The notes under the pieces are model-generated. The model did not search any database and was not told where the DNA came from. It saw only the letters and a list, made by a program, of their open reading frames with translations. Shown one piece after another: positions 30,201 through 38,375 of a DNA stretch of 64,000 nucleotides. The first letter of the stretch is position 1; each line of letters starts with the position of its first letter. The position numbers were made by a program, and so were the translations under genes. The stretch comes from Actinomycetes bacterium (GTDB lineage: Bacteria; Actinomycetota; Acidimicrobiia; Acidimicrobiales; RAAP-2), in contig JAJYXE010000008.1 in the NCBI GenBank assembly GCA_021791145.1, positions 1-64,000 on the forward strand, written 5' to 3'.

Positions 30201-30491
30201 CTCGACCTCGACCTCGACGGGGAGGCCGTGGGTGTCCCAGCCGGCGCGGCGCTCCACGAGGAACCCGCGCATCGTGCGGTAACGGCAGAAGAGGTCCTTG
30301 TACACACGGGCCCAGACGTGGTGGAGACCCGGACGGTTGTTGGCGGTCGGGGGGCCCTCGTAGAAGACCCAGGGCTGCGCGCCCTTTCGCTGCGCCACCG
30401 AGCGCTCGAAGACCCGGTGCGTGCGCCAGCGCTCGAGCTCCTCGGTCTCGAGGGCGACGAAATCGGCGTCGGTCGGCAGCGGACGGAACAT
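27282..30491 (-). CDS. ileS: Isoleucyl-tRNA synthetase
   Basis: A 1069-residue class I synthetase charging tRNA(Ile). The HIGH-equivalent is in GPPTANNRPGLHHVWAR, the KMSKS loop in DGRKMSKSLGNVVDPWE, and the CP1 editing domain carries WLLVWTTTPWTLLSNTG. The C-terminal anticodon domain (SNWYVRRSRRRFWR) is followed by a long tail without the zinc-finger of the E. coli type. Those traits and the length match type 2 (archaeal/eukaryote-like) IleRS, which in other organisms tolerates mupirocin. No strong ribosome binding site precedes ATG 30491. Confidence 0.96.
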   Translation of the reverse strand: MFRPLPTDADFVALETEELERWRTHRVFERSVAQRKGAQPWVFYEGPPTANNRPGLHHVWARVYKDLFCRYRTMRGFLVERRAGWDTHGLPVEVEVEKRLGINSKRQIEEEVGIAEFVRLCRESVLGYVKEWNTLTERIGYWTDLDHAYWTFDRTYIESVWWYLKQLFDKTLLYEDLKVVPYCPRCGTALSSHELGQPEVYTDEEDESAYVKLRIVDPDPAVVGDAKWLLVWTTTPWTLLSNTGIAAHPDLDYVVVDQMILAADLADEVLGDGARSRATRHVRGRDLEGLRYERPFDAVFVSSEDAARGWRVVLADFVTTDEGTGLVHLAPAFGEIDREVGRLQGLPTLNPVGPDGRFTAAAGEPFAGRPVRETNDLVNDALEPRGLLLRRHFYTHTYPHCWRCGTALIYWGKPSWYVATSSRKADLIAANQKVDWHPAYIKDGRFGEWLANNVDWALSRDRYWGTPLPIWRCEEGHVTCVCSMAELAELAGRDLSSVDPHRPAIDEVVFPCPVCASIAGAEAAAGAAIGSVASELPVSDARRVEPVIDAWFDSGSMPAAQVGYPHVRGSKEAMQFPADFIVEGIDQTRGWFYSLLAVNDLVFGKAPYRHVMVLGLLVDADGRKMSKSLGNVVDPWELVVSRGADPLRWWMFSQGSPWTATRVSTRAIDTSMREMLLTLWHTSSFFSTYAALNAFDPGDAQVPPPSSRGALDRWARSRVMSTISAVTSALDDYEPLAAASALDRLVDDLSNWYVRRSRRRFWRTDPDAPPSDALAAQATLYEALVAVCLMLAPFCPFVADRLWRELDLAAADDDSVHLQRWPTFDETAIDPDLEAQMALAMQLSSLGRAARSEAGVKVRQPLSRALVFLAPGSPGVLADIVADELNVDEVVEVDELGGAVSLELVPNFRILGPRLGEAVKEVRGALGALDATKAAAALDGGGQVTVELSSGPVALGPDEVQVRVRGQAGFAVSREGSAVVALDLALDDDLSRRGLVRELVRQLQELRKERGLEVSDRIRLWLSGVDPALFEDIAQEVLALAVAEGPGPGEAVALDVDGPDGVRAWLEKV

Positions 30492-30764
30492 CGGTCCCGT
30501 GAGCCTACCGGGCGGCCCAGGGGGGCCTGTGGGCCCCGCGCGGCCTCCCCCGGCGCAGCTCGGTGCGGCGCACGACCGTCACCACGAAGCCCGTCACCAC
30601 GAAGCCGTCACCACGAAGCTGCCCTCGGTCAGTGACGACGACCGTCTCTCCTGCCCGCTCTCCTGCCCGGACCCGCCCCACCCCTCGGCCGACGTGCCCG
30701 CGCTCGGCAACCCTCAAAAGATGGATTCGCAGTGACGCGATTCGCAGATGAGTACACTCGGCGA
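30492..30764. other. Divergent intergenic region with short repeats
   Basis: The gap between ileS and the AAA ATPase holds three tandem copies of gtcaccacgaagc at about 30578-30620. The ATPase promoter lies at its right end (TACACT at 30753-30758). I see no gene and no T-box-like structure before ileS. Confidence 0.6.
30753..30758 (+). promoter_or_regulatory. -10 hexamer of a leaderless AAA ATPase gene
   Basis: TACACT lies six bases before the ATG at 30765 and there is no Shine-Dalgarno sequence, so the transcript probably starts at the initiation codon. Confidence 0.5.
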
Positions 30765-31982
30765 ATGCCCAACCCGTTCTCTTTCGGCGGCCCGGTCAGC
30801 GGGCTCGCCTTCACCGGGCGCGAGCAGGAGACCGCGCTCCTCGTCGCCTGGGTACGCGGCGGGGTCAACGTGGTCGTCGCCTCCCCGCGCCGCTACGGCA
30901 AGACCTCGCTCCTGGGGCGCGCCGAGCAGGAGCTCGCACGGAGCGACCCCGCAGCCGCGCTCGTCGCGACCAACGTGCTCTTGTGCCGGGACGTCGACAC
31001 GCTCGCGTCCCGGCTCGCGGCCGGCGTCTACCGGGTCCCCGGCGCGCGCTGGCACCGCTCGACCCAGGCGATCGTCGAGTTCTCCAAGAGGCTGCGGCTC
31101 CGGCCGCGCATCTCGATCGACGACGAGGGGCGCCCGATGTTCGCCTTCGGCGACCTGCGCCAAAAGGACGCCGACGTGGTGATCGAAGACGTCTACCGGC
31201 TGCTCGACGAAGAAGCCACGCGTCGGCCTGCCGCGCTGGTGCTCGACGAGTTCCAGGCGATCGTGCGCCACGGCGCCCACCTGCCCGACCTCTTGAAGGG
31301 CTTGGCCGACGAGCACCCGCACGTCTCGCTCGTCCTCGCGGGCTCCCAGCAGCACCTCATGGAGGCGCTCGTCTTCTCGCGCCAGGCTCCGCTCTACGGC
31401 ATGGCCGAGCGGCTCGCGCTCGGCCCGATCCCCGAAGACGAGATGGTGGCGTTCCTCGAGACCTCCGCGTCGACGGCCGGCAAGCCCATGCGCGACGGTG
31501 CGGCCAGCTCGCTGGTCGCGCTCGCCGGTCCCGTCCCCAACGACATCCAGCGGCTCGCGTGGGAGGCGTACAACCTCGCGCCCGGCGAGATCACGCCCGA
31601 GGTGGTGGCCCGAGCCTTCGAGGAGGGGGTGGCCCACGAGTCCAACGCCTTCGCCGACCGGCTCGCGTCGCTCACGCCAGCACAGGCCCGCGTGCTGATG
31701 GGCATCGCGTCGCCTGGCGACCTGCCGCTCTTCTCCGCGCGGTTCGCGCGTCGAGCGGGGCTGGCCTCGGGCGCGTCGGTCAAGCGCGCCGTCGAGGCGC
31801 TCGAGTCGGCCGAGCTCGTGGTGCGCCGCGACGGCCGCTACCGGGTCGTGGACCCGTACCTCGCTCACTGGCTCCGCGGCGTGCAGACAGTGGCTGGGCC
31901 GACAGCCCCCGGCTCGACAGACCCCGGCTCGACACCCCCCGGCTCGACACCCCCCGGCTCGACACACCCCGGCTCGGCCTGA
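30765..31982 (+). CDS. AAA-type ATPase with winged-helix end and repeat tail
   Basis: A 405-residue ATPase of the archaeal-ATPase/STAND-like group. GREQETALLVAWVRGG leads to a Walker A-like loop in VASPRRYGKTSLLGRA; Walker B is ALVLDEFQAIV and sensor 1 is VLAGSQQHLM. A winged helix (FARRAGLASGASVKRAVEAL ... DGRYRVVDPYLAHWL) ends the folded part. Relatives are found with toxin-like or regulatory partners, but none is adjacent here. The last ~25 residues are a PGSTP repeat overlapping the end of the HAD gene on the other strand. A longer in-frame start at 30732 exists but the -10 placement favours 30765. Confidence 0.72.
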   Translation: MPNPFSFGGPVSGLAFTGREQETALLVAWVRGGVNVVVASPRRYGKTSLLGRAEQELARSDPAAALVATNVLLCRDVDTLASRLAAGVYRVPGARWHRSTQAIVEFSKRLRLRPRISIDDEGRPMFAFGDLRQKDADVVIEDVYRLLDEEATRRPAALVLDEFQAIVRHGAHLPDLLKGLADEHPHVSLVLAGSQQHLMEALVFSRQAPLYGMAERLALGPIPEDEMVAFLETSASTAGKPMRDGAASSLVALAGPVPNDIQRLAWEAYNLAPGEITPEVVARAFEEGVAHESNAFADRLASLTPAQARVLMGIASPGDLPLFSARFARRAGLASGASVKRAVEALESAELVVRRDGRYRVVDPYLAHWLRGVQTVAGPTAPGSTDPGSTPPGSTPPGSTHPGSA

Positions 31983-32716
31983 GGGCCACCCTCCCCGACC
32001 TGCTGGCTCCCGCCGACCTCCTCGGCTGCCCGCGCGGAGACGAGACGGCGCCAGAGCGCCTCGTCGGCCTCCTCGAGGGACGAGAGCACCGCGTCGGCGA
32101 TGCCGAACACGGGCTGGTCGCGCTCTTGGGGCGCGGGCACCGCGATGCAGGCCATGCGGGCGGCCTTCGCCGCGAGCACCCCCGCGGGCGCGTCCTCCCA
32201 TACGAGGCAGCGCTCGGGGGCGACCCCGAGGCGCTCTGCGGTGGTGAGGAAGACCGCAGGGTGGGGCTTGCCGTAGGGCTCCTCCTCGGCCGAGTGGGCG
32301 AAGCGGAACTGCCCGGCGAGCCCGAAGCGCTCGAGGACGAAGCCGATCAGCCGGTGCTCGGAGGACGACGCGACGGCGAGCGCGAGCCCGTGGTCCCTGC
32401 ACAGCGAGATCGCCTTGTCCACGCCCGGCTGGAGCCGCCCTTCCTGGGCGATGAGCTCGATCACCCGGTCGACGATCCGGGTCGCGACCTCGTCGGTCGA
32501 AGGCCCCTCCCAGGGGTGCCTCCCGTACCACAGGCGCGTCACCTCGCGCACGAACACGCCCTTGGTCTCGCGCGCGTCGCCCTGGGCGATCGGCACCCCG
32601 AGGCCGCCGAGCACCTCCACCTCCGCCTCGTGCCACAAGGGCTCCGAGTCGACGAGGAGCCCGTCCATGTCGAAGATCGCCGCGTCGAACGGCGATTGCG
32701 GGTTGCAGACGGCCAC
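31865..32716 (-). CDS. HAD-superfamily phosphatase (beta-phosphoglucomutase/DOG phosphatase type)
   Basis: A 283-residue HAD hydrolase. Motif I is AAIFDMDGLLVDSEPLW, motif II the Ser of ALAVASSSEHRLIG, motif III YGKPHPAVF and motif IV VWEDAPAGVLAAKAA. The cap inserted after motif I places it among sugar-phosphate phosphatases such as 2-deoxyglucose-6-phosphatase; substrate unknown. GGAGGAGG precedes the GTG at 32716. The C-terminus carries a VEPGG repeat tail not typical of the family, encoded by the same DNA repeat that encodes the PGST tail of the opposite gene; the two overlap by 118 bp. Confidence 0.85.
   Translation of the reverse strand: MAVCNPQSPFDAAIFDMDGLLVDSEPLWHEAEVEVLGGLGVPIAQGDARETKGVFVREVTRLWYGRHPWEGPSTDEVATRIVDRVIELIAQEGRLQPGVDKAISLCRDHGLALAVASSSEHRLIGFVLERFGLAGQFRFAHSAEEEPYGKPHPAVFLTTAERLGVAPERCLVWEDAPAGVLAAKAARMACIAVPAPQERDQPVFGIADAVLSSLEEADEALWRRLVSARAAEEVGGSQQVGEGGPQAEPGCVEPGGVEPGGVEPGSVEPGAVGPATVCTPRSQ
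31905..31978. repeat. 15-bp repeat read by two convergent genes
   Basis: Five copies of a 15-bp unit (ccccggctcgacacc and variants) give PGST repeats on the plus strand (ATPase) and VEPGG repeats on the minus strand (HAD phosphatase). Confidence 0.9.
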
Positions 32717-33011
32717 GCGCCTCCTCCTCCTCGCTCCTTGGCCCGCCCACTCTACGGACGCCGACGAAGACGGGGCCCGAGCCCGAGCGCCCGAGCCCGG
32801 CGCGGCGGCCCACGTCGGCGGAGCGAGGCACCCTCACCAGCCGCTTGGTTGCGAGCAGCGCCGGAGCCTCGTGCGCTCGGCGTCCGAGGGACGCCGCAAC
32901 GAGGCGCATGCCGGCTCCGCGTCCTCGCACGCGCTCCAATGGCGCGCCCCAAGCTGTGTCGTGCAGGCTGGGCTAAGAACGCGCACGAGCCCACGAGGAG
33001 GTCCCAAGCGG

Positions 33012-33962
33012 ATGCATGCGGTCGTCGTCGACAACGGAGCGCTCCGGCTCGAGGGGCGCCCCGACCCGGTCCCCGGCGACACCGAGGTCCTGGTCTCGGT
33101 GCGCGCGGCGGGGCTCAACGGCGCGGACATGCTCCAGCGCCGCGGTCAGTACCCCGCGCCGCCCGGTGCGCCGCCGGACGTCTTGGGACTCGAGCTCGCA
33201 GGCGAGGTGATCGGCGTGGGCGCACGCGTGCAGGCCGCGCGCCCCGGCGACCGCGTCATGGCGCTCGTCGCGGGAGGCGCCCAGGCCACCATGGCGGTCG
33301 TCGAGGAGACCCACCTGCTCCCCATCCCTGACCCGGTCCCCTGGGCCGAGGCCGGCGGCTTCCCCGAGGTCTTCTCCACCGCCTACGACGCGCTCTTCAC
33401 GCGCTGCGGCCTCTCTGTCGGCGACCGCCTCTTGGTCACCGGCGCGGCCGGCGGGGTCGGCGTCGCCGCCGTCCAGCTCGCTGCGGCCGCAGGCGCGACG
33501 GTCGTCGCCTCGGTGCGCGACGAGGCGCGCCGTGAGGAGGTCGGCGCCCTCGGCGCCCACGAGGTGATCGGCGCCGACGAGGTCGGCGCCCACGGTCCCT
33601 ACGACGTGGTCCTCGAGCTCGTGGGCGCAGCGTCGCTCCCCCAGGCCCTCGGCGCCCTTGCGACCGGCGCGCGCGTCGCGGTGATCGGCGTGGGGAGCGG
33701 CTCGCGCATCGAGCTCGATCTGCGCGTCCTCATGGCCACGCGCGCGACGATCGGCGGCTCGACCCTTCGGGCACGAAGCCGCGTCGAGAAGGCCGCCGTC
33801 GCCGCTGCCGTGCGCGCGCACGTCCTCCCGCTCCTTGCGACGGGCCGGGTCCGCGTCCCGGTCTTGGGCACCTACCCGCTCGCCGAGGCGGCCGCCGCCT
33901 ACGACCGGTTCACCGAGGGGAGGAAGCTCGGGAAGCTCGTGCTCGTCGCCGGCGGCTCGTGA
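33012..33962 (+). CDS. Zinc-independent quinone oxidoreductase-like MDR protein
   Basis: A 316-residue medium-chain reductase of the NADPH:quinone oxidoreductase (zeta-crystallin) group. The N-terminal GroES-like domain has VRAAGLNGADMLQRRGQYP and the Rossmann fold has VTGAAGGVGVAAVQLA. There is no catalytic Cys-His zinc set, as expected for this branch. PLAEAAAAYDRFTEGRKLGK near the end is typical. GAGGAGG ten bases before ATG 33012 supports the start. It probably reduces quinones or enones in the cytoplasm. Confidence 0.85.
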   Translation: MHAVVVDNGALRLEGRPDPVPGDTEVLVSVRAAGLNGADMLQRRGQYPAPPGAPPDVLGLELAGEVIGVGARVQAARPGDRVMALVAGGAQATMAVVEETHLLPIPDPVPWAEAGGFPEVFSTAYDALFTRCGLSVGDRLLVTGAAGGVGVAAVQLAAAAGATVVASVRDEARREEVGALGAHEVIGADEVGAHGPYDVVLELVGAASLPQALGALATGARVAVIGVGSGSRIELDLRVLMATRATIGGSTLRARSRVEKAAVAAAVRAHVLPLLATGRVRVPVLGTYPLAEAAAAYDRFTEGRKLGKLVLVAGGS

Positions 33963-34160
33963 GCACGGTCGCCGACGACGTCGTCACGTTCAGCGCCCAC
34001 AAGCCCGCGCGCGACGCCACGAGGAGGCCGACGTGACCCTTCCCATAGGGGTTGCGCACCGTCCGCCAGCCCGCCGAGCGCGTCGCACGCGCACTGGAGA
34101 AGCAGCGCCCCTCGGCGTGACGCCGGCGGGCCCGCCCAGCAGGACGGAAGGGAAGAGACG

Positions 34161-34466
34161 ATGACGGTCGACGACGTCGCCGAGCTCGCGGCGACCCTCG
34201 ACGGGGTGCGCCGCACCGTCATCGACGGGCTGACGGAGTGGCGGTACCGCGGCCGCGTCGTCGCCCGGCAGCTGGACGACCGCCACGTGGTCATCCGCTG
34301 CGCCTTCGACCTTCGCGACCAGCTCCTCGCGGCCTTCCCCGGGACCTTCAGCGTCCCGGCGCGGTTCCGCAAGCACATGATGGTCGTTGCCGACCTGTCG
34401 GCGGGTGATCCGGGGGCCATCGAGGACGCCTTGGAAGCCGCCTGGCTCCTCCAGCGCCGCCGCTGA
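34161..34466 (+). CDS. MmcQ/YjbR-like protein
   Basis: A 101-residue protein with the pattern of the MmcQ/YjbR fold (DVAELAATLDGVRRTV, TEWRYRGRVVARQL, HVVIRCAFDLRDQLLAAFPG, FRKHMMVVADLS). Members are small DNA-binding-like proteins without known function. GGGAAGAGACG precedes the ATG. It follows the oxidoreductase by 198 bp, in which I see no convincing gene apart from a possible 25-codon frame at 33959. Confidence 0.7.
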   Translation: MTVDDVAELAATLDGVRRTVIDGLTEWRYRGRVVARQLDDRHVVIRCAFDLRDQLLAAFPGTFSVPARFRKHMMVVADLSAGDPGAIEDALEAAWLLQRRR

Positions 34467-34632
34467 CCGCCCGACGCCGGGGGAACCTGCGACACCTGTG
34501 CAGTTCGGGTTCGGGAGGCTGACGGCTCGCGGCCTCGGGCTCGAAGACGGCGGCGGCGGCGCGGGGCGACCCGGTGGCGGCAGAACCGGAGAGATCGTGC
34601 TCGTCGCCCGCGGAGACTGACGCCGAGGGACG

Positions 34633-35466
34633 TCAGTCGCGTGGGCGCAGCCCCGCGAAGAGGTCGTCTTCGACGCCGACCGGGCACGGCCGGCCGGTCC
34701 GGTCGAGCGCGCGGACGAAGGCCTCCTCGCCGAACACCTGGCCGAAGACCTCCTCACCGAGGGAGAGGAAGAAGATGTTCTCCGCCTGGCTCGCGTGGGC
34801 GGCGAGGCTCGCGTACTTGGCGGCGCTGAAGGCCGAGCAGTCCACCACCGCCCCGATCTCCTCGTCGGGCGTGCCGAAGGGCGCGTCCTCCATCCCCGAG
34901 GGGACCTCGACCCCGCGGGCGGCGAGCCTCTCTGCGAGCCGCGGGATCGCCGAGAGCGGGACCGCCGGGTAGTACAGCTTCTCGGGGATGCCGGTGCGCT
35001 CGACGGCCCCGACGGTCACCCGGTGGGCCTGGATGTGGTCGGGGTGGCCGTAGAAGCCGTTCGCGTCGTAGGTGACGACGACCTGGGGTCGGTAGCGCGC
35101 CATGAGCGCGCCCACGCGCTCGGCGGCCTCCTCGACGCTCGCGTGCCAGAACGCCCCGGGGGCGTCGTTCTGCGGCCAGCCCATCATCCCCGAGTCGCGG
35201 TAGCCGAGGAGCTCGAGGTGGCCGACCCCGAGGGCGGCGCAGCTCGCCTCGAGCTCCGCGCGCCGCAACACGACGACCTCGTCGGGTGTGTGCCCGGGCT
35301 CACCGGGCTTCACGCCGCCGGGGGCGTCGCCGAGCGCTCCGTCGGTGCAGGTGACCAGGATCGTCTCGTGACCCTCTTCGGCGTAGCGGGCGAGGATCCC
35401 CCCCGTCGAGATCGCCTCGTCGTCGGGGTGCGCGTGCACGCACATCAAGGTGAGCCGCGGAGTCAT
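34633..35466 (-). CDS. mca: LmbE/PIG-L deacetylase, mycothiol S-conjugate amidase-like
   Basis: A 277-residue zinc amidase. The zinc ligands are in VHAHPDDEAISTGG and the later His in NGFYGHPDHIQAHR. The length and the segments GYRDSGMMGWPQNDAPGAFW and ENIFFLSLGEEVFG fit Mca, which cuts mycothiol conjugates during detoxification, better than MshB, the biosynthetic deacetylase. Mycothiol supports an actinobacterial host. TAACGT (complement of 35475-35480) lies eight bases before ATG 35466 and no ribosome binding site is seen, so the mRNA may be leaderless. Confidence 0.82.
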   Translation of the reverse strand: MTPRLTLMCVHAHPDDEAISTGGILARYAEEGHETILVTCTDGALGDAPGGVKPGEPGHTPDEVVVLRRAELEASCAALGVGHLELLGYRDSGMMGWPQNDAPGAFWHASVEEAAERVGALMARYRPQVVVTYDANGFYGHPDHIQAHRVTVGAVERTGIPEKLYYPAVPLSAIPRLAERLAARGVEVPSGMEDAPFGTPDEEIGAVVDCSAFSAAKYASLAAHASQAENIFFLSLGEEVFGQVFGEEAFVRALDRTGRPCPVGVEDDLFAGLRPRD

Positions 35467-35813
35467 CGGACGTGACGTTACGGCACGCTCGCGCGCCGCG
35501 GTGCGGCAATGAGAGCTCGTTGACGGGCGCCGCCGCGGCCCGTTACCGTGTCACTGCGCGGGTCTGACGCGTGTCGGGTGATGCAAGCGGCGCCGCTTTC
35601 ACCGGTCTGGCGCCGCACAATGACGGGATCGGCGCCGCGAGGCCGAGTACATTGGGGATGTCGGGGGACGGCCCCATCGATGGCCGAAGGGCCTGCCAGG
35701 CGAGCAGTTGCGCAGTTCGGCAGTATCGGAGTCAATGGGGCTCGAGCGAGGGACCGTGAGCGAGCCGGAGACGGGTCGCGGCGGCCTGGCCGCCCAGTCC
35801 AGGGAGATCAGCG
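35467..35813. other. Upstream region of the ECF sigma fusion gene
   Basis: This 347-bp gap between divergent genes holds the mca -10 at its left end. On the plus strand TACATT (35648-35653) could be a -10 for the sigma gene with a ~150-base leader. Small frames exist but none looks coding. Confidence 0.45.
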
Positions 35814-37952
35814 ATGGCCTTAGCGCCGACCGACGTCGCGAGCACCGAGGAGGCGAGCGCGATCCGCCTCGTGTCCGCGCACCGCTGCGGCGACCGCGAG
35901 GCGTTCGAGGAGATCGTCCGGACCCACTACCGCTCGCTGCTCGCCACCGCGCGTAACCGGCTCGGCAACCCCGAGGACGCCAAGGACGCCGTCCAAGAGA
36001 CGCTCTTGCGCGCGCTGCTCGCGCTGGACCGCTTCGGGGACACGGGCGACTGGCGCCTCGGCGCCTGGCTCAACACGATCCTCATCCACGTCTGCGCGGA
36101 CATCCCTTCCCGGCGCAAGCCGACGGTCCCGCTCAGCGACTGGGTGGCGGAGAGCCATCCCGACGAGCACGAGCAGCCCGCGTCCGACCACGTCGCGCTC
36201 GCCGCGGTCCAGCGGGCGATCGCCCGGCTGCCCGAGACCCAGCGCAGGGCGTTCGAGCTGCGCCTCGTCGACGGCCGTCCCTACGAGGAGGTCGCCGGCG
36301 CGCTGGGCATCACCGAGACGAACGCCAGGACCCGCGTGCGCCGCGCCCGTGCGGCGCTGCAGAGCGCCCTCGAGTCGGAGGACGCCGTGAAGGGCGCGTG
36401 GGCCGCCGCGCCGCTCGTGCTCGCCGCCGGGGTCCGGGCCGCGTTGCGCCGCGTGCTCGCAGGCGTGGGCCACCCCGCCGCGCGCGAGGCGGGCGCGCAG
36501 GCGCTCGCCGCGAGCACCCCTGCGACCGGCACGTCGGCCGCCTCTGCGATCGCAGGCACGCCGGTGCAGGCGGGGCTCCAGCTCCTCACCCAGGTCTCGG
36601 CGACCCCGCTGGGCCAGGCCGCCGTCGCCTCTGCCACCGCCGCGCCGGGCAAGGGCTCGGTCGTGCTCGGGATCGTGGCCAGCCTCGCGACGGCCGGGGG
36701 CCTGGCGGCCCCCGCCGCCCTGTCCGGCTCCACAGCGACCCCGACTGCCCCGCACACCCAGTTCGTGAGCGCGCTCCCCGCGGCCACGACATCGGCGACA
36801 CCGTCTTCGGCTGGCCCGTCGCCGTCGAGCTCGTCTTCCTCCGCGAGCGTGCCGACGACGACGTCCTCGACCCCGTCGACCACGTCGGGGAGCCCTTCAC
36901 CGAAGTACCACTTCGCGGCCCCCGCGTGGCTGACGCTCGCCGCCACGGCCGCCGCGTACGTCGTCTCGGCCCCCGCCACCTCGTCAGCCAGCAGCTCGTC
37001 AGCCAGCAGCTCGTCGGCCTCGACCCCCACCGCGCCATCCTCCACGTCCGGAGCGACTGGAACGGCCGGGTCCACGACCAGCCCCCCAGCCTCGAGCCCG
37101 GCAGCGGCGTCTGCCAGCTCGGCCTCGGCCTCCAGCTTGACCGGCTCGGCAGCGAAGGGGGCCAGCGGCACGGGAGCGACGCCGCTGGTCACGACGTCAC
37201 CGACGAGCTCCGCCCCTCGCGCGACTGGCGCCGCCGTCGCGCTCCCGGTCGGGACCTGTGCAGGCGTCACAGGGTTCCCCGGGGTCACCGCACCGACGTC
37301 GGTTCCCGCACTCAGCTCGTCGGCGCTCGACGCCATCTTGAGCACCGGCTCGCTCAGCTTGGCGACGGCCACCGGTTCCCCCGCCTTCTCGGGGACCGCC
37401 CTCGTGAAGCCGACCTCGGGATCGACAGCCCCCGTCCACGTGAGGGTCGGCACGTGCCTCGCGCAAGGGGGCTCCGTCCTCGCGGTGGACCTGACCGGCA
37501 CAACAGGTGCCGAGGTCCAGCTCGTGGGCTCCCTCGTCGCACAGCCGTTCCGGACGTCCACAGGCGCGGACGGCTACCTCTTCCGTGGCAACGTGACCCA
37601 GCTCGCGGGCACCGCCCTTCCGGGCGGCCGGCTCCCGTGGGGCCTTCCCCAGGACTTCGTCGCCGAGGTGCAGGTCCAGCAGGCGAAGACGGGGTCGCTC
37701 ACCGTGGTCTTCCTGCAGAATTCCAGTTCAGCGAGCGCACAGACAGCGAGCGCGCCGACGTCGAGCGCTGCGACCACATCCATCGCTGGAGCCCCCTCTT
37801 CCCCGACAGCAGCCGGCACTGCACCCGCGACAGCATCAACGGCAACGTCGACGGCAACCACGCAGACGAGCCCACAGGGGACAGCTGAGGTCGTGTCGCA
37901 CCCCACCACCGATCCCTCGCTCATCTCAGGCGGATCTCACACGTCGATCTGA
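35814..37952 (+). CDS. ECF sigma factor fused to TM segment and extracytoplasmic Ser/Thr-rich tail
   Basis: A 712-residue fusion. Residues ~20-95 are sigma region 2 (RTHYRSLLATARNRLGNPED then AKDAVQETLLRALL) and ~130-185 region 4 (LPETQRRAFELRLVDGRPYE then EVAGALGITETNARTRVRRA). After ~200 come an Ala-rich linker and a hydrophobic helix at ~281-303 (GSVVLGIVASLATAGGLAAP). A very Ser/Thr/Pro-rich stretch to ~450, with another hydrophobic segment near 370-388, leads to a folded-looking domain at ~470-640. A Thr/Ser/Ala tail ends the protein. The layout implies a membrane-tethered sigma factor whose outer part senses something or binds the wall, doing the job of a separate anti-sigma factor; none is adjacent. 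GGGAG lies seven bases before the ATG. Confidence 0.78.
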   Translation: MALAPTDVASTEEASAIRLVSAHRCGDREAFEEIVRTHYRSLLATARNRLGNPEDAKDAVQETLLRALLALDRFGDTGDWRLGAWLNTILIHVCADIPSRRKPTVPLSDWVAESHPDEHEQPASDHVALAAVQRAIARLPETQRRAFELRLVDGRPYEEVAGALGITETNARTRVRRARAALQSALESEDAVKGAWAAAPLVLAAGVRAALRRVLAGVGHPAAREAGAQALAASTPATGTSAASAIAGTPVQAGLQLLTQVSATPLGQAAVASATAAPGKGSVVLGIVASLATAGGLAAPAALSGSTATPTAPHTQFVSALPAATTSATPSSAGPSPSSSSSSASVPTTTSSTPSTTSGSPSPKYHFAAPAWLTLAATAAAYVVSAPATSSASSSSASSSSASTPTAPSSTSGATGTAGSTTSPPASSPAAASASSASASSLTGSAAKGASGTGATPLVTTSPTSSAPRATGAAVALPVGTCAGVTGFPGVTAPTSVPALSSSALDAILSTGSLSLATATGSPAFSGTALVKPTSGSTAPVHVRVGTCLAQGGSVLAVDLTGTTGAEVQLVGSLVAQPFRTSTGADGYLFRGNVTQLAGTALPGGRLPWGLPQDFVAEVQVQQAKTGSLTVVFLQNSSSASAQTASAPTSSAATTSIAGAPSSPTAAGTAPATASTATSTATTQTSPQGTAEVVSHPTTDPSLISGGSHTSI

Positions 37953-38375
37953 TCCCCTCAGCGCCCAAATCGACGTCTCAGTGATCCAAATGAGAGAGCT
38001 TCTGCGGAGATGTGTATGGCCCGTGACGGCGAGCGCACCGCCGCTCGGGCGGCGGGGGGTCGCGCAGGACTGCGCACAACGACATCGCTTCTGCCGTCGA
38101 GCTCGGCGTCGAGCACACCGGTGACGAGCGACCCCACGCGCGGATCGGCCAGATCTGTGAGAAGGTCCGGCCCAACCCCCTCGAAGGTCTCGGGGAGAGT
38201 TGGCCCGCGCCCATGGCCGAAGATCCCGATCCGCACCTGAGTCTGGCCAGGGCCTCAGCGTGGCGAAAATCGGGCTGCTCACCCGATCAGGCAGGCAGGC
38301 GGCGCACCACCGTGCGCGTCGTCGACCCCGCGGCCGGCCGCGAATGTCGGATCGACCTCGGACGCTTGGGGCTCG
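37953..38375. other. Gap at the left edge of the D-amino acid island
   Basis: This 423-bp region has no convincing gene. A minus-strand frame 37958-38236 begins MRIGIFGHGRGPTLPETFEG, which looks like the start of a real protein but decays into low-complexity residues, so it may be a gene remnant. No tRNA or insertion sequence is visible at this edge. Confidence 0.4.

Noticed and set aside
37958..38236. 92-codon frame beginning MRIGIFGHGRG as a functional gene
   Set aside because: The opening looks protein-like but the rest is low complexity and no family is evident; at best a remnant.
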